Counted from the first letter of the stretch, positions 8,342 to 17,137 are shown. The stretch: DNA of 64,000 nucleotides from Candidatus Colwellia aromaticivorans (GCF_003333305.1 NZ_QOLD01000014.1:1-64000); one strand, 5' to 3'. The notes: generated by a model not told the origin, from the letters alone. Made by a program: numbers and translations.

Positions 8342-9619
8342 TTAGGCAGCATTCTTGGTACTTTTTTTGAATAGTTTTCTAAAAACAGGGTATATGTCTG
8401 CGGCTTCTTTTATATGTTGTATGGCGAAATGAGGATGAGTTTCCATTATTTGTTGGTATTGTTGCCATAATGTTTGGTGAGCTCGTTGGGTTATTTCTAT
8501 ATAGCTGAAATAACGTGTTTTTGGTAATATTTTATCAATCAATAATGATTTACATAGCGGAGAGTCATCAGCCCAATTGTCTCCGTCAGAAGCTTGAGCA
8601 CCATAAATATTCCACTGGTTATCATCATACCTTTCTGTGATTATGTCATTCATTAGTTGCAAGGCACTAGAAGCAATAGTGCCCCCTGTCTCTTGAGAAT
8701 AGAAAAACTCATGTTCATCTACTTCTTTCGCTTGGGTATGGTGGCGAATATATACAACGTCAATATTTTTATAAGTTCTGCTGAGAAATAAATAGAGCAA
8801 AATATAAAATCGCTTTGCCATTTCTTTGGTTGCTTGATCCATCGAACCAGACACATCCATTAAGCAAAACATTACCGCTTTTGATGTCGGTACTGCTTGT
8901 TTAGCAAAATTTCTAAAACGCAAATCAAACGTATCAATAAAGGGAACTTTTGCTATTTTTTCTTCAAGTATTTGTATTAATTTTTTAAGTTCTCGTTCTT
9001 CACTTATATGGTCGTGTTTATCCTGCTGTAAATCGTCCAATGTTTGTTGGTATTCTTTAAGCTGTTTGCGTTTTGACGATGTCATCGCTATGCGTCTTGC
9101 AATTGATCCTTGCAATGATTTTACAATATCAATATTGGAGGCAACCCCTTCAGCACAAAAGCCTGAACGTACCGTTTTATATTCAATCAGTTTATCGAGT
9201 TGATTTTTTTCTAAATTTGGCAACTCTAAATCTTCAAAAAGTAAATTTAAGTACTCTTCTTTTGATATTGAAAAAGTAAAGTCGTCATCTCCTTCTCCAC
9301 TGTCACTTGCATCGCCTTTGCCACCACCTTGTCCTTGTTGATTCGGTGGTTTGGGTATGCGATCACCAGTAATAAATTGATCATTCCCTGGGTGGACTCT
9401 ATCATTAATGCCGCCACTGCCTCGATGAAACACGGGTTCAGACATGTCTTTTTTGGGAATAACTATATTCTCACCAGAGTCTATGTCTGTGACACCACGT
9501 TTATTAATGGCATCAGATACTGATTTTTTGATCTGGTTTTTATAGCGCCTTAAAAAGCGCTGACGATTAACAGTACTTTTATTCTTACTGTTGAGTCGTC
9601 TATCAATAAAGTTAGCCAT
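8342..9619 (-). CDS. yeaH: YeaH/DUF444 family von Willebrand factor A-like protein
   Basis: 425 residues (E. coli YeaH 427). The N-terminal part is basic and disordered, with a Gly/Asp-rich stretch ([19 protein letters not shown]). The C-terminal half carries a VWA-type metal-ion site with the DxSGS signature ([19 protein letters not shown]) and the conserved [15 protein letters not shown] and ASDGDNW motifs. It is encoded between the PrkA kinase and SpoVR in the usual order, and the three proteins are thought to act together in a kinase-controlled stress pathway. AAGGAG lies seven bases before the ATG at 9619; the gap to prkA is 80 bp. Confidence 0.94.
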   Translation of the reverse strand: MANFIDRRLNSKNKSTVNRQRFLRRYKNQIKKSVSDAINKRGVTDIDSGENIVIPKKDMSEPVFHRGSGGINDRVHPGNDQFITGDRIPKPPNQQGQGGGKGDASDSGEGDDDFTFSISKEEYLNLLFEDLELPNLEKNQLDKLIEYKTVRSGFCAEGVASNIDIVKSLQGSIARRIAMTSSKRKQLKEYQQTLDDLQQDKHDHISEERELKKLIQILEEKIAKVPFIDTFDLRFRNFAKQAVPTSKAVMFCLMDVSGSMDQATKEMAKRFYILLYLFLSRTYKNIDVVYIRHHTQAKEVDEHEFFYSQETGGTIASSALQLMNDIITERYDDNQWNIYGAQASDGDNWADDSPLCKSLLIDKILPKTRYFSYIEITQRAHQTLWQQYQQIMETHPHFAIQHIKEAADIYPVFRKLFKKSTKNAA

Positions 9620-9699
9620 TATTAACTCCTTACCTCTTTAGTTACCTGCTTAGCTTATTTATGAGAATAAGTTAAAACGTCTAGTTAAAGAGACACTAC

Positions 9700-11634
9700 T
9701 TATGACGATTTTCTTACGCGCAAATACCATTCTGACAATAACCTAACTTGCTTTTGGGTATAGCCTTTACTCATCATACGTTCAACAAAATCATCATGTT
9801 TTTGTTGATCATCTTTTGATGTTTTTGAATTAAAAGAAATAACAGGTAATAAATCTTCAGTGTTTGAAAACATTTTTTTCTCAATAACAGTGCGAAGCTT
9901 TTCATAACTAACCCACGATGGGTTATGACCATTATTATTTGCTTTTGCTCTTAGTACAAAGTTGACAATTTCATTACGAAAATCTTTAGGATTACTAATG
10001 CCGGCTGGTTTTTCAATTTTCTCTAATTCATCATTTAGTGACTGTCTATCAAATAGTTGTCCTGTTTCTGCGTCACGATATTCTTGATCTTGAATCCAAA
10101 AATCAGCATAAGTGACATAGCGATCAAAAATGTTTTGGCCATATTCAGAGTAAGACTCTAAATACGCAGTTTGAATTTCTTTTCCTATGAATTCAATATA
10201 GTGAGGTGTTAAATATCCTTTTATAAATTCCAAATAACGTTCTGAAATTTCTTTTGGTAATTGTTCACGTTCTACTTGCTGCTCAAGCACATAAAATAAA
10301 TGTACGGGGTTGGCGGCAACCTCAACATTGTCAAAATTAAATACTCGGGAAAGTATTTTAAAAGCAAAGCGAGTTGATAGACCTGACATGCCTTCATCAA
10401 TACCGGCATAATCTCTATATTCTTGATAAGATTTTGCTTTTGGATCAGTATCTTTTAATGTTTCGCCATCATAAACTCGCATTTTAGAATAGATGCTAGA
10501 GTTAACTGGATCTTTTAAACGAGAAAGTACGGAAAACTGCGCTAAAATTTCTAAAGTGTCTGGTGCACATTGTGCCGTTTTTAATTCACTGTGTTCCAAT
10601 AATTTTTTATAGATATTAACTTCTTCAGACACGCGCATACAATAAGGTACTTTAACAATATAAACTCTATCCAAAAAGGCTTCGTTATTTTTATTATTTC
10701 TAAAGGTTTGCCATTCAGATTCATTTGAATGGGCTAATAAAATGCCATTAAAAGGCAGGGCTGATAATCCTTCGGTTGGATTGTAGTTTCCTTCCTGAGT
10801 TGCCGTTAACAAAGGGTGTAGCACTTTGATTGGTGCTTTGAACATTTCTACAAACTCCATCAGCCCTTGGTTTGATCTACATAATGCGCCAGAATAACTA
10901 TAAGCATCAGCGTCATTTTGAGCAAAATGCTCTAACTGTCTTATATCCACTTTCCCTACAAGTGCTGAAATATCCTGATTGTTATCATCGCCGGGCTCAG
11001 TTTTAGCAATGGCAATTTGATCCAATATTGATGGGTATACTTTTACAACTTTGAACTTGGCTATATCACCTTTAAATTCATGTAATCGTTTAGCCGCCCA
11101 TGGAGAAATTATGCTATTGAGATAGCGCTCAGGAATATTATATTCCTCTTTCAATATTTTTCCGTCTGAATGTACATCAAATAAACAAAAGGGGTGATCG
11201 TTTACTGGGCTACGTATGCCATTAACACTTAGTACATAAATTGGTTCTTTTTGCATTAAGGCTTTTAACTTTTCAGCTAATGATGATTTACCACCACCAA
11301 CAGGACCAAGTAAATAAAGAATTTGCTTTTGCTCTTCTAAGCCTTGAGAGGCATGTTTAAGGTAAGCAACTATTTGTTCAATAGCTTCTTCCATCCCGTA
11401 AAATTCCGTAAAGGCAGGGTATCTGTTAATGACTCTATTGGAAAATATCCGGCTTAACGTGGGTTCAGTAGAAGTATCTACAGCTTCTGGTGTGCCAATA
11501 GCACTAAGTAGTCTTTCTGATGCGCTAGCATAGGCAAGTTTATCTTCTTTACAGAGTGCTAAAAACTCTTGCAGGCTAAACTCTTCCTGTTGAGCCTGTT
11601 CGTAACGTGATTGATAATGTTGAAAAATAGTCAT
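9700..11634 (-). CDS. yeaG: PrkA/YeaG serine protein kinase
   Basis: A 644-residue AAA-like ATPase and serine kinase, identical in length to E. coli YeaG. The N-terminal PrkA AAA domain has a Walker A motif (LLGPVGGGKSSLAEKL), the long conserved TEPGDDNNQDISALVGKVD block and the ILLAHSNESEW sensor-like strand; the C terminus ends GYTQKQVRLLSEWYLRVRKSS-like as in E. coli. An in-frame ATG exists at 11676, but only the ATG at 11634 (MTIFQHYQ) has a correctly spaced GGAG (11644-11641) and aligns with the enteric start, so 14 residues are trimmed. First gene of yeaG-yeaH-ycgB; a 51-bp inverted-repeat element lies about 230 bp upstream. Confidence 0.95.
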   Translation of the reverse strand: MTIFQHYQSRYEQAQQEEFSLQEFLALCKEDKLAYASASERLLSAIGTPEAVDTSTEPTLSRIFSNRVINRYPAFTEFYGMEEAIEQIVAYLKHASQGLEEQKQILYLLGPVGGGKSSLAEKLKALMQKEPIYVLSVNGIRSPVNDHPFCLFDVHSDGKILKEEYNIPERYLNSIISPWAAKRLHEFKGDIAKFKVVKVYPSILDQIAIAKTEPGDDNNQDISALVGKVDIRQLEHFAQNDADAYSYSGALCRSNQGLMEFVEMFKAPIKVLHPLLTATQEGNYNPTEGLSALPFNGILLAHSNESEWQTFRNNKNNEAFLDRVYIVKVPYCMRVSEEVNIYKKLLEHSELKTAQCAPDTLEILAQFSVLSRLKDPVNSSIYSKMRVYDGETLKDTDPKAKSYQEYRDYAGIDEGMSGLSTRFAFKILSRVFNFDNVEVAANPVHLFYVLEQQVEREQLPKEISERYLEFIKGYLTPHYIEFIGKEIQTAYLESYSEYGQNIFDRYVTYADFWIQDQEYRDAETGQLFDRQSLNDELEKIEKPAGISNPKDFRNEIVNFVLRAKANNNGHNPSWVSYEKLRTVIEKKMFSNTEDLLPVISFNSKTSKDDQQKHDDFVERMMSKGYTQKQVRLLSEWYLRVRKSS

Positions 11635-11863
11635 AACCATCTCCAAAGGGTTGCGTGCTAACCTACCAATGTTCATTTTATTTATGTCTTACTTTAAGAT
11701 TAGTTGTTTTAGCTGATATTGCTAACAAAAATTGTAAATAAAATGTACTAGTATTTTGAAAAGTCGTAATTAATTAGGGGGTTGTTATGCGTGTTCGTTA
11801 ACTGTTTTTAGCTAAAATATATTTTTTAATGAAAGTGCAGCGTTCGTGCAAAAGGTGGGATAT

Positions 11864-11914
11864 ATACCCATGATACTTCAAGCTGAATCCGACATATTGA
11901 AGTAACATGGGTAT
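11864..11914. mobile_element. 51-bp miniature inverted-repeat element (internally deleted relative of 47244-47476)
   Basis: Ends ATACCCATGATACTTCAA and TTGAAGTAACATGGGTAT are inverted repeats of 18 bp with one mismatch. Left and right halves are identical to the ends of the 233-bp element at 47244-47476, including the inner GCTGAATCCGACATA, so this looks like a deletion derivative that lost about 180 bp. It lies in the 356-bp spacer between ccoG and prkA, where it could fold into a hairpin in a ccoG read-through transcript. The rest of that spacer shows nothing else I can name. Confidence 0.8.
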
Positions 11915-11990
11915 AACTGTTTACTAAACTGAGTGTTAAAAAGCCGCTTAGATAAACAGTTAATATATTTATTTATGGTAGATAAACCCT

Positions 11991-13385
11991 TTAATCACGG
12001 AAAAATATTGTTTCTCTTTTCAATAAAATACTAGGCTGTTCAATTGCTTGAATAATAAAGCTGATGTTGGTCATTTTATTTTCTAGACTATTTCCATCAG
12101 CGGTTAAAGTTAAAGGAACAGTTTGCATAGCACCTGATTTTATTAACAATTTTTTTGGTAGTTTTAATAATGTAGTATCAATTTCAGGTACCTTGATACT
12201 AAAATGCAATGGCTGCTGGCTTTTATTGAGTATTTTTAAGGTGTAAGTATTTTCAATAATACCTTGGTAGTCAACACTATATAAGGCGTTTCTGTCGCGT
12301 AGTATGCTAGCTTCTAATGGAATTCTTGCGTTAATCCATAAAACCATCGCGATAGAACACACTAGGCAAAAGCTGGCATAAGCAGCTAGTTTGAAGCTAA
12401 AACCTTTCGATGTTTCTCCCGTTAATGCTTGTTCACTGGTATAACTAATTAACCCTTTTGCGTAGTTAAAGCGTGTCATGGTTTCATCGCAAGCATCAAT
12501 GCATAGTGCGCAATTTATACACTCGTATTGCATACCGTTACGTATATCAATGCCGGTAGGGCACACTTCAACACATAGATTGCAGTCAACACAATCACCT
12601 AAACCTTGTTCTTGCTTAAGCTGCTGTGAATCATCTTTAAGTTTGCGTGCTCCTCGGTTTTCACCACGTTGAGCATCATAAGCGACTAATAAGGTGTTTT
12701 TATCAAACATTGCTGATTGAAATCTGGCATAAGGACACATGTCAATGCATACCTTCTCTCTTAACCAACCAGCATTCCCGTATGTGCATAAGGTAAAAAA
12801 TAAAACCCAAAAGGTAATGAGTGCTGTCCAGTTAAAAGAAAGCAAATCAAGATACAAACTCTGTACTGGAATGAAATATGAAATAAAGGTGGTTGCAGTT
12901 AAAAAAGACATTAATAACCAAATGCAATGTTTAAGCGATTTTTTCTGAAGTTTATGTAAACTCCATGGTGATTTATCTAGTGCTATACGCTGGTTACGCT
13001 TTCCTTCAATTCTATGTTCAACCCAGACATAAGCTAATGTCCAGATAGTTTGTGGGCAGACATAGCCACACCAAACACGCCCTAGCCAAGTAGTAACAAA
13101 AAATAGTGCGAAAGCAGCAAGCATTAAAATACCGGCCAGTAGTACAAAGTCTTGTGGCCAAAAAGTAAAAGCAAAAATTCTAAATTGTTGCTTACCAATA
13201 TCAAATAGCACCGCTTGTTGCCCTTGGTATTGCAAAAAAGGAATGATGATAAAAGTTATCATTAATAACCAACTGAGTAATCGCCGATAGTTTTGATATA
13301 CGCCTTTTTGTTCTCGAACATATATCGATTGTTGAGATTTATGTGGTTTGATTATCAGTTGTTCTTCTTTAAAATTAAACTTCAT
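11991..13385 (-). CDS. ccoG: CcoG (RdxA/FixG) cytochrome c oxidase accessory protein
   Basis: A 464-residue membrane iron-sulfur protein. Several transmembrane helices lie in the first 215 residues (LSWLLMITFIIIPFLQY, FVLLAGILMLAAFALFFVTTW and two more) with the NapH-like CGYVCPQTIW and CIDMCPYARF motifs. A soluble ferredoxin domain follows with two clusters: CVDCNLCVEVCP and CINCALCIDAC. A last helix and an Ig-like periplasmic domain complete the family layout. CcoG reduces Cu(II) to Cu(I) for assembly of the cbb3 oxidase copper centre. The ATG at 13385 is fixed by an in-frame stop just upstream. Upstream lie palindromes and a sigma-54-like promoter, suggesting control by the adjacent activator. 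No ccoNOPQ genes are in the window. Confidence 0.94.
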   Translation of the reverse strand: MKFNFKEEQLIIKPHKSQQSIYVREQKGVYQNYRRLLSWLLMITFIIIPFLQYQGQQAVLFDIGKQQFRIFAFTFWPQDFVLLAGILMLAAFALFFVTTWLGRVWCGYVCPQTIWTLAYVWVEHRIEGKRNQRIALDKSPWSLHKLQKKSLKHCIWLLMSFLTATTFISYFIPVQSLYLDLLSFNWTALITFWVLFFTLCTYGNAGWLREKVCIDMCPYARFQSAMFDKNTLLVAYDAQRGENRGARKLKDDSQQLKQEQGLGDCVDCNLCVEVCPTGIDIRNGMQYECINCALCIDACDETMTRFNYAKGLISYTSEQALTGETSKGFSFKLAAYASFCLVCSIAMVLWINARIPLEASILRDRNALYSVDYQGIIENTYTLKILNKSQQPLHFSIKVPEIDTTLLKLPKKLLIKSGAMQTVPLTLTADGNSLENKMTNISFIIQAIEQPSILLKRETIFFRD

Positions 13386-13424
13386 TGATTAGGTACAAAG
13401 TAATAAGTGAGTGTTCTCCTTACT

Positions 13425-13440
13425 TCAATTAATGAGCCAA
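13425..13440 (-). promoter_or_regulatory. Candidate sigma-54 (-24/-12) promoter of ccoG
   Basis: On the minus strand the sequence TGGCTCATTAATTGAA (13440 to 13425) matches the consensus TGGCAC-N5-TTGCA except at two positions: T for A in the -24 box and A for C in the -12 box. It lies 40 bp before the ccoG ATG and 64-95 bp downstream of the palindrome pair at 13504-13535, the usual spacing for an activator bound upstream. The imperfect -12 dinucleotide keeps confidence moderate. Confidence 0.45.
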
Positions 13441-13503
13441 AAGTTATTTTATTTAAGTTGTTGTATTTTAATGGATTAAAATATTCAAGGGGAAAGTGGA
13501 AAA

Positions 13504-13535
13504 CACGATATATCGTGGAATAGTGATATATCGTG
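13504..13535. promoter_or_regulatory. Palindrome pair, candidate activator-binding sites for ccoG
   Basis: CACGATATATCGTG at 13504-13517 is a perfect 14-bp palindrome. A second, partly matching copy (GTGATATATCGTG) lies at 13523-13535, with centres 18 bp apart. The full context AAACACGATATATCGTGG recurs unchanged upstream of the neighbouring regulator gene. Position between the regulator stop (13546) and the ccoG promoter suggests an upstream activating site. Confidence 0.65.
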
Positions 13536-13545
13536 GTTTTTTAAA

Positions 13546-14970
13546 TTATCGTCGACTGATATTAAGTTTTTTCATTCGAGATCTTAATGTACTGTCGGGC
13601 ATACCCAATATTTTTGCTGCGCCGTTATCTCCACCAACACGCCAGTGGCAATTGTTGAGTATCTCGATAATATAAGCTTTTTCAATGTCGGCAAGTGGTT
13701 TTTGTGAAGTATTAGTCACTTGATGACTTTTAGAAAAAGTTTGTTGAATATTGAGCAGTTCTGAAGTGGATAAAATAACTTCGCGCTCTAGAATGTTTTG
13801 TAATTCTCGAATGTTGCCAGGCCAATGATAGCTGGCAAGTTTGGCTAAACTGCGTTTATTGATGCCTTGAATATTTTTATTCAGCTTATTATTTAGTTGC
13901 TTTAATATGCCATGGCATAACAAAGGAATGTCTTCGATACGTTGTCTTAGTGCAGGTATGTAGATAGGGAATACATTTAAACGGTAATATAAATCCATTC
14001 TAAAAAGACCTTGCTCGACCATAGCGAATAAATCTCTATTAGTGGCGACAATAATTCTAATATCAACTTTAATGGTTTTAGAACCGCCGACACGTTCGAG
14101 CTCTCTTTCTTGTAATACTCGTAATAATTTACTTTGTGCTTCTAACGATAGTTCACCAATCTCATCTAAAAATAATGTGCCTTTATCAGCTAATTCAAAT
14201 CGACCCTTACGCCTTTCGTTTGCGCCAGTAAAGGCGCCTCTTTCATGACCAAATAATTCTGATTCTAATAAATTGGCGCTAATTACTGCACAATTTACTT
14301 TAACTAACGGTGAGCTACAACGTTGACTAAGTTGGTGTAAATTACGAGCCACCACTTCTTTTCCGGTACCATTTTCACCTAGAACTAATACAGTGCTGTC
14401 GGTTTTAGCAACAAGTTTTATTTGCTGTAACATTTGTCTGTAGGCAAGGTTGTTACCTTCTAAGCCAGAGCCATTCCATGTTTTATTAATTTCATCTTGT
14501 AGGTAACTGTTTTCGTCTTGTAATTTTTCAGTCAGATCTTGTACTTTTTTTAGGGCTGCTCTGAGATTATTATCAGCAAGTCGTTGTTGACTAACATCGC
14601 GAAATATTGCTACAGCACCAATGAGTTCGTCCTGTTTATAAACGGGTGTAGATGTATACTCAACAGGAAAGCTGCTACCATCTTTGCGCCAAAAAACTTC
14701 ATTGGTTATTTTTCGTTCTATGCCATCGCGCATAGTGTTGTAAATATGGCATTCATGACTAGGGTAGGGATCGCCATTTTCATGACTATGATGGTGATAC
14801 TCATGAATATTTTTTCCCAGTAATTCTTTTGCTTTCCAACCGGTCATTTGCTCCGCAGCAGGGTTTATAAATACGGCATTACCGTTTATATCAAACCCAT
14901 AAATGCCCTCGCCAACAGCATTTAATAATAGGTTTGAACTGACTAAAAATTGCTCGATGTTATCAGGCAT
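13546..14970 (-). CDS. PAS-domain sigma-54-dependent transcriptional activator
   Basis: A 474-residue enhancer-binding protein. Residues 1-130 form a PAS sensor with an unusual His/Cys cluster (HHHSH at 59-63, SHECH around 71-75). A coiled linker covers roughly 135-165. The AAA+ domain follows: Walker A GENGTGKE (198-205), the sigma-54 contact loop GAFTGA (245-250), Walker B LFLDE (266-270) and the [10 protein letters not shown] motif. The C terminus is a Fis-type helix-turn-helix ([20 protein letters not shown]). Sensor input is unknown; no phosphoacceptor receiver domain is present, so a ligand, redox or metal signal is likely. Palindromes flank the gene on both sides, suggesting control of ccoG and of itself. 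I cannot give it a name. Confidence 0.9.
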   Translation of the reverse strand: MPDNIEQFLVSSNLLLNAVGEGIYGFDINGNAVFINPAAEQMTGWKAKELLGKNIHEYHHHSHENGDPYPSHECHIYNTMRDGIERKITNEVFWRKDGSSFPVEYTSTPVYKQDELIGAVAIFRDVSQQRLADNNLRAALKKVQDLTEKLQDENSYLQDEINKTWNGSGLEGNNLAYRQMLQQIKLVAKTDSTVLVLGENGTGKEVVARNLHQLSQRCSSPLVKVNCAVISANLLESELFGHERGAFTGANERRKGRFELADKGTLFLDEIGELSLEAQSKLLRVLQERELERVGGSKTIKVDIRIIVATNRDLFAMVEQGLFRMDLYYRLNVFPIYIPALRQRIEDIPLLCHGILKQLNNKLNKNIQGINKRSLAKLASYHWPGNIRELQNILEREVILSTSELLNIQQTFSKSHQVTNTSQKPLADIEKAYIIEILNNCHWRVGGDNGAAKILGMPDSTLRSRMKKLNISRR

Positions 14971-15012
14971 GCACTAGCTAACTCTTTTGTTGTTTAACGT
15001 GTTCTGAATAAA

Positions 15013-15026
15013 CACGATATATCGTG
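15013..15026. promoter_or_regulatory. Palindromic operator upstream of the sigma-54 activator gene
   Basis: A perfect palindrome CACGATATATCGTG, 43-56 bp upstream of the activator ATG. Its 18-bp context AAACACGATATATCGTGG is identical to the site at 13501-13518 on the other side of the gene. This position fits autoregulation by the encoded protein. Confidence 0.65.
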
Positions 15027-15059
15027 GCTTGTGCTTGCTAGTTTAAATCTGTTTTTTAG

Positions 15060-15084
15060 AAAAGAAAAGAAAAGAAAAGAAAAG
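15060..15084. repeat. Pentanucleotide microsatellite, five copies of AAAAG
   Basis: Five uninterrupted AAAAG units lie in the spacer between the activator gene and sodB, about 90-115 bp upstream of the activator ATG. A tract of this type can change length by slipped-strand mispairing. Confidence 0.9.
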
Positions 15085-15200
15085 TGAATGTTGGGGAGTT
15101 GTGTCTTTTACTCTCTGTGTTTAATATCAGTCGAACAGTCGATAATTTTTCGTCAATAAAGGCCTTTTATTATCTGGTCAAGTTATGCGGTTATTATGCT

Positions 15201-15242
15201 AAGTGATGAAAAACGAATATACACGTTCGTTTTTCATCACTT
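15201..15242. terminator. Strong hairpin downstream of sodB
   Basis: A 17-bp perfect stem (15201-15217 and 15226-15242; AAGTGATGAAAAACGAA in the left arm) with an 8-base loop lies 24 bp after the sodB stop on the minus strand. A clear T-run is missing on that strand, so it may act as a terminator or as a 3'-stabilising structure. Confidence 0.65.
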
Positions 15243-15266
15243 ATTTTATAGTCGAAACTAGCAGGA

Positions 15267-15848
15267 TTAGCTAAAGTTAGCTTGGGCAAAATCCCAATTA
15301 GCTAATGCCCAAAATGCTTCCATATATTTAGGGCGTAAATTACGGTAATCAATATAGTAAGCATGTTCCCATAAATCAACAGTGATTAATGGCGTTACAC
15401 CAGCTTCAGTTATTGGTGTTGCCGCATTAGAGGTATTGACTATTGCTAAGCTGCCATCGGCATTTTTAACTAACCAAGTCCAACTTGAGCCAAAGTTATT
15501 AATGGCACTGTCGGTAAACTTTGCTTGAAATTGTGCAAATGAACCAAAAGTGGCATTAATCGCATTAGCTAATGCACCGCTAGGCTCATTTCCACCATTT
15601 GGGCTTAAACTATTCCAGTAAAAGGTATGATTCCAGATTTGTGCGGCATTATTAAAAATGCCAGCAGAAGAAGATTTTACAATCTCCTCTAATGATTTAT
15701 CCGCAAATTCGGTGCCTTCAATCAAACCGTTAAGCTTAACCACATAAGTATTGTGATGTTTCCCATAATGAAATGATAACGTTTCTGCAGAAATGTGTGG
15801 TTCTAATGCGTTTTGTTCATAAGGTAACGCAGGTAATTCAATAGCCAT
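15267..15848 (-). CDS. sodB: Iron superoxide dismutase
   Basis: 193 residues, the length of E. coli SodB. It converts superoxide to oxygen and hydrogen peroxide in the cytosol. The metal-binding residues stand in the family contexts: H27 (FHYGKHHNTY), His in IWNHTFYWNSL, and Asp and His in VDLWEHAYYIDYRN. The AAQIWNHTFYWN form and the Gln before it favour iron over manganese. An ATG four codons upstream (15860) is open, but GGAG at 15858-15855 is correctly spaced for the ATG at 15848 and the enteric protein starts there (MAIELPALPY). Its neighbours grxD and the peroxiredoxin are also redox-defence genes, on the opposite strand. Confidence 0.95.
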   Translation of the reverse strand: MAIELPALPYEQNALEPHISAETLSFHYGKHHNTYVVKLNGLIEGTEFADKSLEEIVKSSSAGIFNNAAQIWNHTFYWNSLSPNGGNEPSGALANAINATFGSFAQFQAKFTDSAINNFGSSWTWLVKNADGSLAIVNTSNAATPITEAGVTPLITVDLWEHAYYIDYRNLRPKYMEAFWALANWDFAQANFS

Positions 15849-16026
15849 GGTGCTCTCCAATTTTCTTTATTTAAGTGTTTTAACGAATAAAGAGTGTGTT
15901 TTCCTTAAAACTTGAGTAAAATACTCAGGTATTAAATTTATACTATATTGACTACTTACTGTATAGGTTTTCTTGTTCTATTTTTCAAGTAGTTCAGTTG
16001 AAAATAGTATTTAATGTGAAGTATTT

Positions 16027-16091
16027 ATTATATTGAATTGAAAAGTGAGTTTTTGACTCCATAACTTGTACACAAGAGAATTCAATATAAT
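16027..16091. repeat. 13-bp inverted repeat upstream of grxD
   Basis: ATTATATTGAATT (16027-16039) and AATTCAATATAAT (16079-16091) are perfect inverted repeats separated by 39 bp. The right arm contains TATAAT (16086-16091), a plausible -10 box 25 bp before the grxD start. It could be an operator arrangement or the remains of a tiny inverted-repeat element. The rest of the sodB-grxD spacer shows nothing else I can identify. Confidence 0.6.
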
Positions 16092-16115
16092 GAATATTAT
16101 TTTTTAGAGGTTATT

Positions 16116-16460
16116 ATGGATACTATTGAACGCATTAAAGAACAAATTAGTGAAAATACAGTATTACTGTATATGAAAGGCTCACCAAAATTACCAAGTT
16201 GTGGTTTTTCTTCACAAGCTTCACAAGCGCTGATCAATTGTAATGAACAATTTGCTTATGTAGATATTTTACAAAACCCAGATATTAGAGCTGAATTACC
16301 TAAATATGCTGATTGGCCAACTTTTCCACAACTATGGGTTGAGGGTGAATTAGTTGGCGGTTGTGACATTATTATCGAAATGTTCCAACAAGGTGAGCTG
16401 CAAACTTTAGTTGAAGAAGCAGTTGCTAAAAATAGCACTGAAGATAGCAACGCTGAATAA
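16116..16460 (+). CDS. grxD: Monothiol glutaredoxin Grx4
   Basis: 114 residues with the monothiol active site CGFS at 29-32 in the usual context (KLPSCGFSSQA). Other signatures are the WPTFPQLWVEGELVGGCDI glutathione-binding strand and helix. Grx4 binds a [2Fe-2S] cluster through the active-site Cys and glutathione and moves clusters to target proteins and BolA partners. AGAGG lies eight bases before ATG 16116. It lies between sodB (divergent) and a peroxiredoxin gene 71 bp downstream. Confidence 0.95.
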   Translation: MDTIERIKEQISENTVLLYMKGSPKLPSCGFSSQASQALINCNEQFAYVDILQNPDIRAELPKYADWPTFPQLWVEGELVGGCDIIIEMFQQGELQTLVEEAVAKNSTEDSNAE

Positions 16461-16478
16461 GCATTAAATTTTTAAAAC

Positions 16479-16510
16479 AGCCACAGTGTTAAACAGTGGC
16501 TATATATTTT
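16479..16510 (+). terminator. Possible weak terminator after grxD
   Basis: AGCCAC (16479-16484) pairs with GTGGCT (16496-16501), followed by TATATATTTT. The stem is short and the T-run broken, so read-through into the peroxiredoxin gene is likely. Confidence 0.45.
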
Positions 16511-16531
16511 CACAAAAAACGGAGTATTAAG

Positions 16532-17137
16532 ATGAGCGTATTAGTTGGTCGTCCAGCACCAGACTTCACTGCAGCAGCAGTATTAGGTAGCGGCGAGATT
16601 GTTGATAGTTTTACGTTAAGCGAAGCTATTAAAGGTAAAAAAGCAGTTGTTTTTTTCTACCCATTAGATTTTACTTTTGTATGTCCGTCTGAGTTATTAG
16701 CTTTTGATCACCGTATGGATGAATTCAAAAGCCGTGGCGTAGAAGTTATTGGTGTTTCTATTGATTCACAATTTTCTCATAATGCATGGCGTAATACTGC
16801 AATTAATGATGGCGGTATTGGTCCAGTACAATATACGTTAGTTGCTGATACTAAACATGAAATTTGTAAAGCATATGATGTAGAACATCCTGAAGCTGGC
16901 GTTGCATTTCGTGGTTCATTCTTAATTGATGGAGAAGGCAATGTTCGTCATCAAGTAGTGAATGATTTACCACTAGGCCGTGATGTTGATGAAATGTTAC
17001 GTATGGTTGATGCTTTACAATTCCACGAAGACCACGGTGAAGTTTGTCCTGCTGGTTGGAATAAAGGCGACAAAGGTATGACTGCTTCTCCAGACGGTGT
17101 TGCTGCTTACCTTACGGATAATGCTGATAAACTATAA
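16532..17137 (+). CDS. Typical 2-Cys peroxiredoxin (AhpC/TSA family)
   Basis: 201 residues from ATG 16532, chosen over an open in-frame ATG at 16496 because CGGAG (16520-16524) is properly spaced and the family begins MSVLVGRPAPDF. The peroxidatic cysteine is C51 in FTFVCPSELL; the resolving cysteine is C172 in EVCPAGW. It reduces hydrogen peroxide and organic peroxides, normally with thioredoxin or AhpF as reductant; no ahpF is nearby. The C-terminal extension after the resolving Cys is of the Prx1 class. With sodB and grxD it makes a redox-defence cluster. Confidence 0.93.
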   Translation: MSVLVGRPAPDFTAAAVLGSGEIVDSFTLSEAIKGKKAVVFFYPLDFTFVCPSELLAFDHRMDEFKSRGVEVIGVSIDSQFSHNAWRNTAINDGGIGPVQYTLVADTKHEICKAYDVEHPEAGVAFRGSFLIDGEGNVRHQVVNDLPLGRDVDEMLRMVDALQFHEDHGEVCPAGWNKGDKGMTASPDGVAAYLTDNADKL

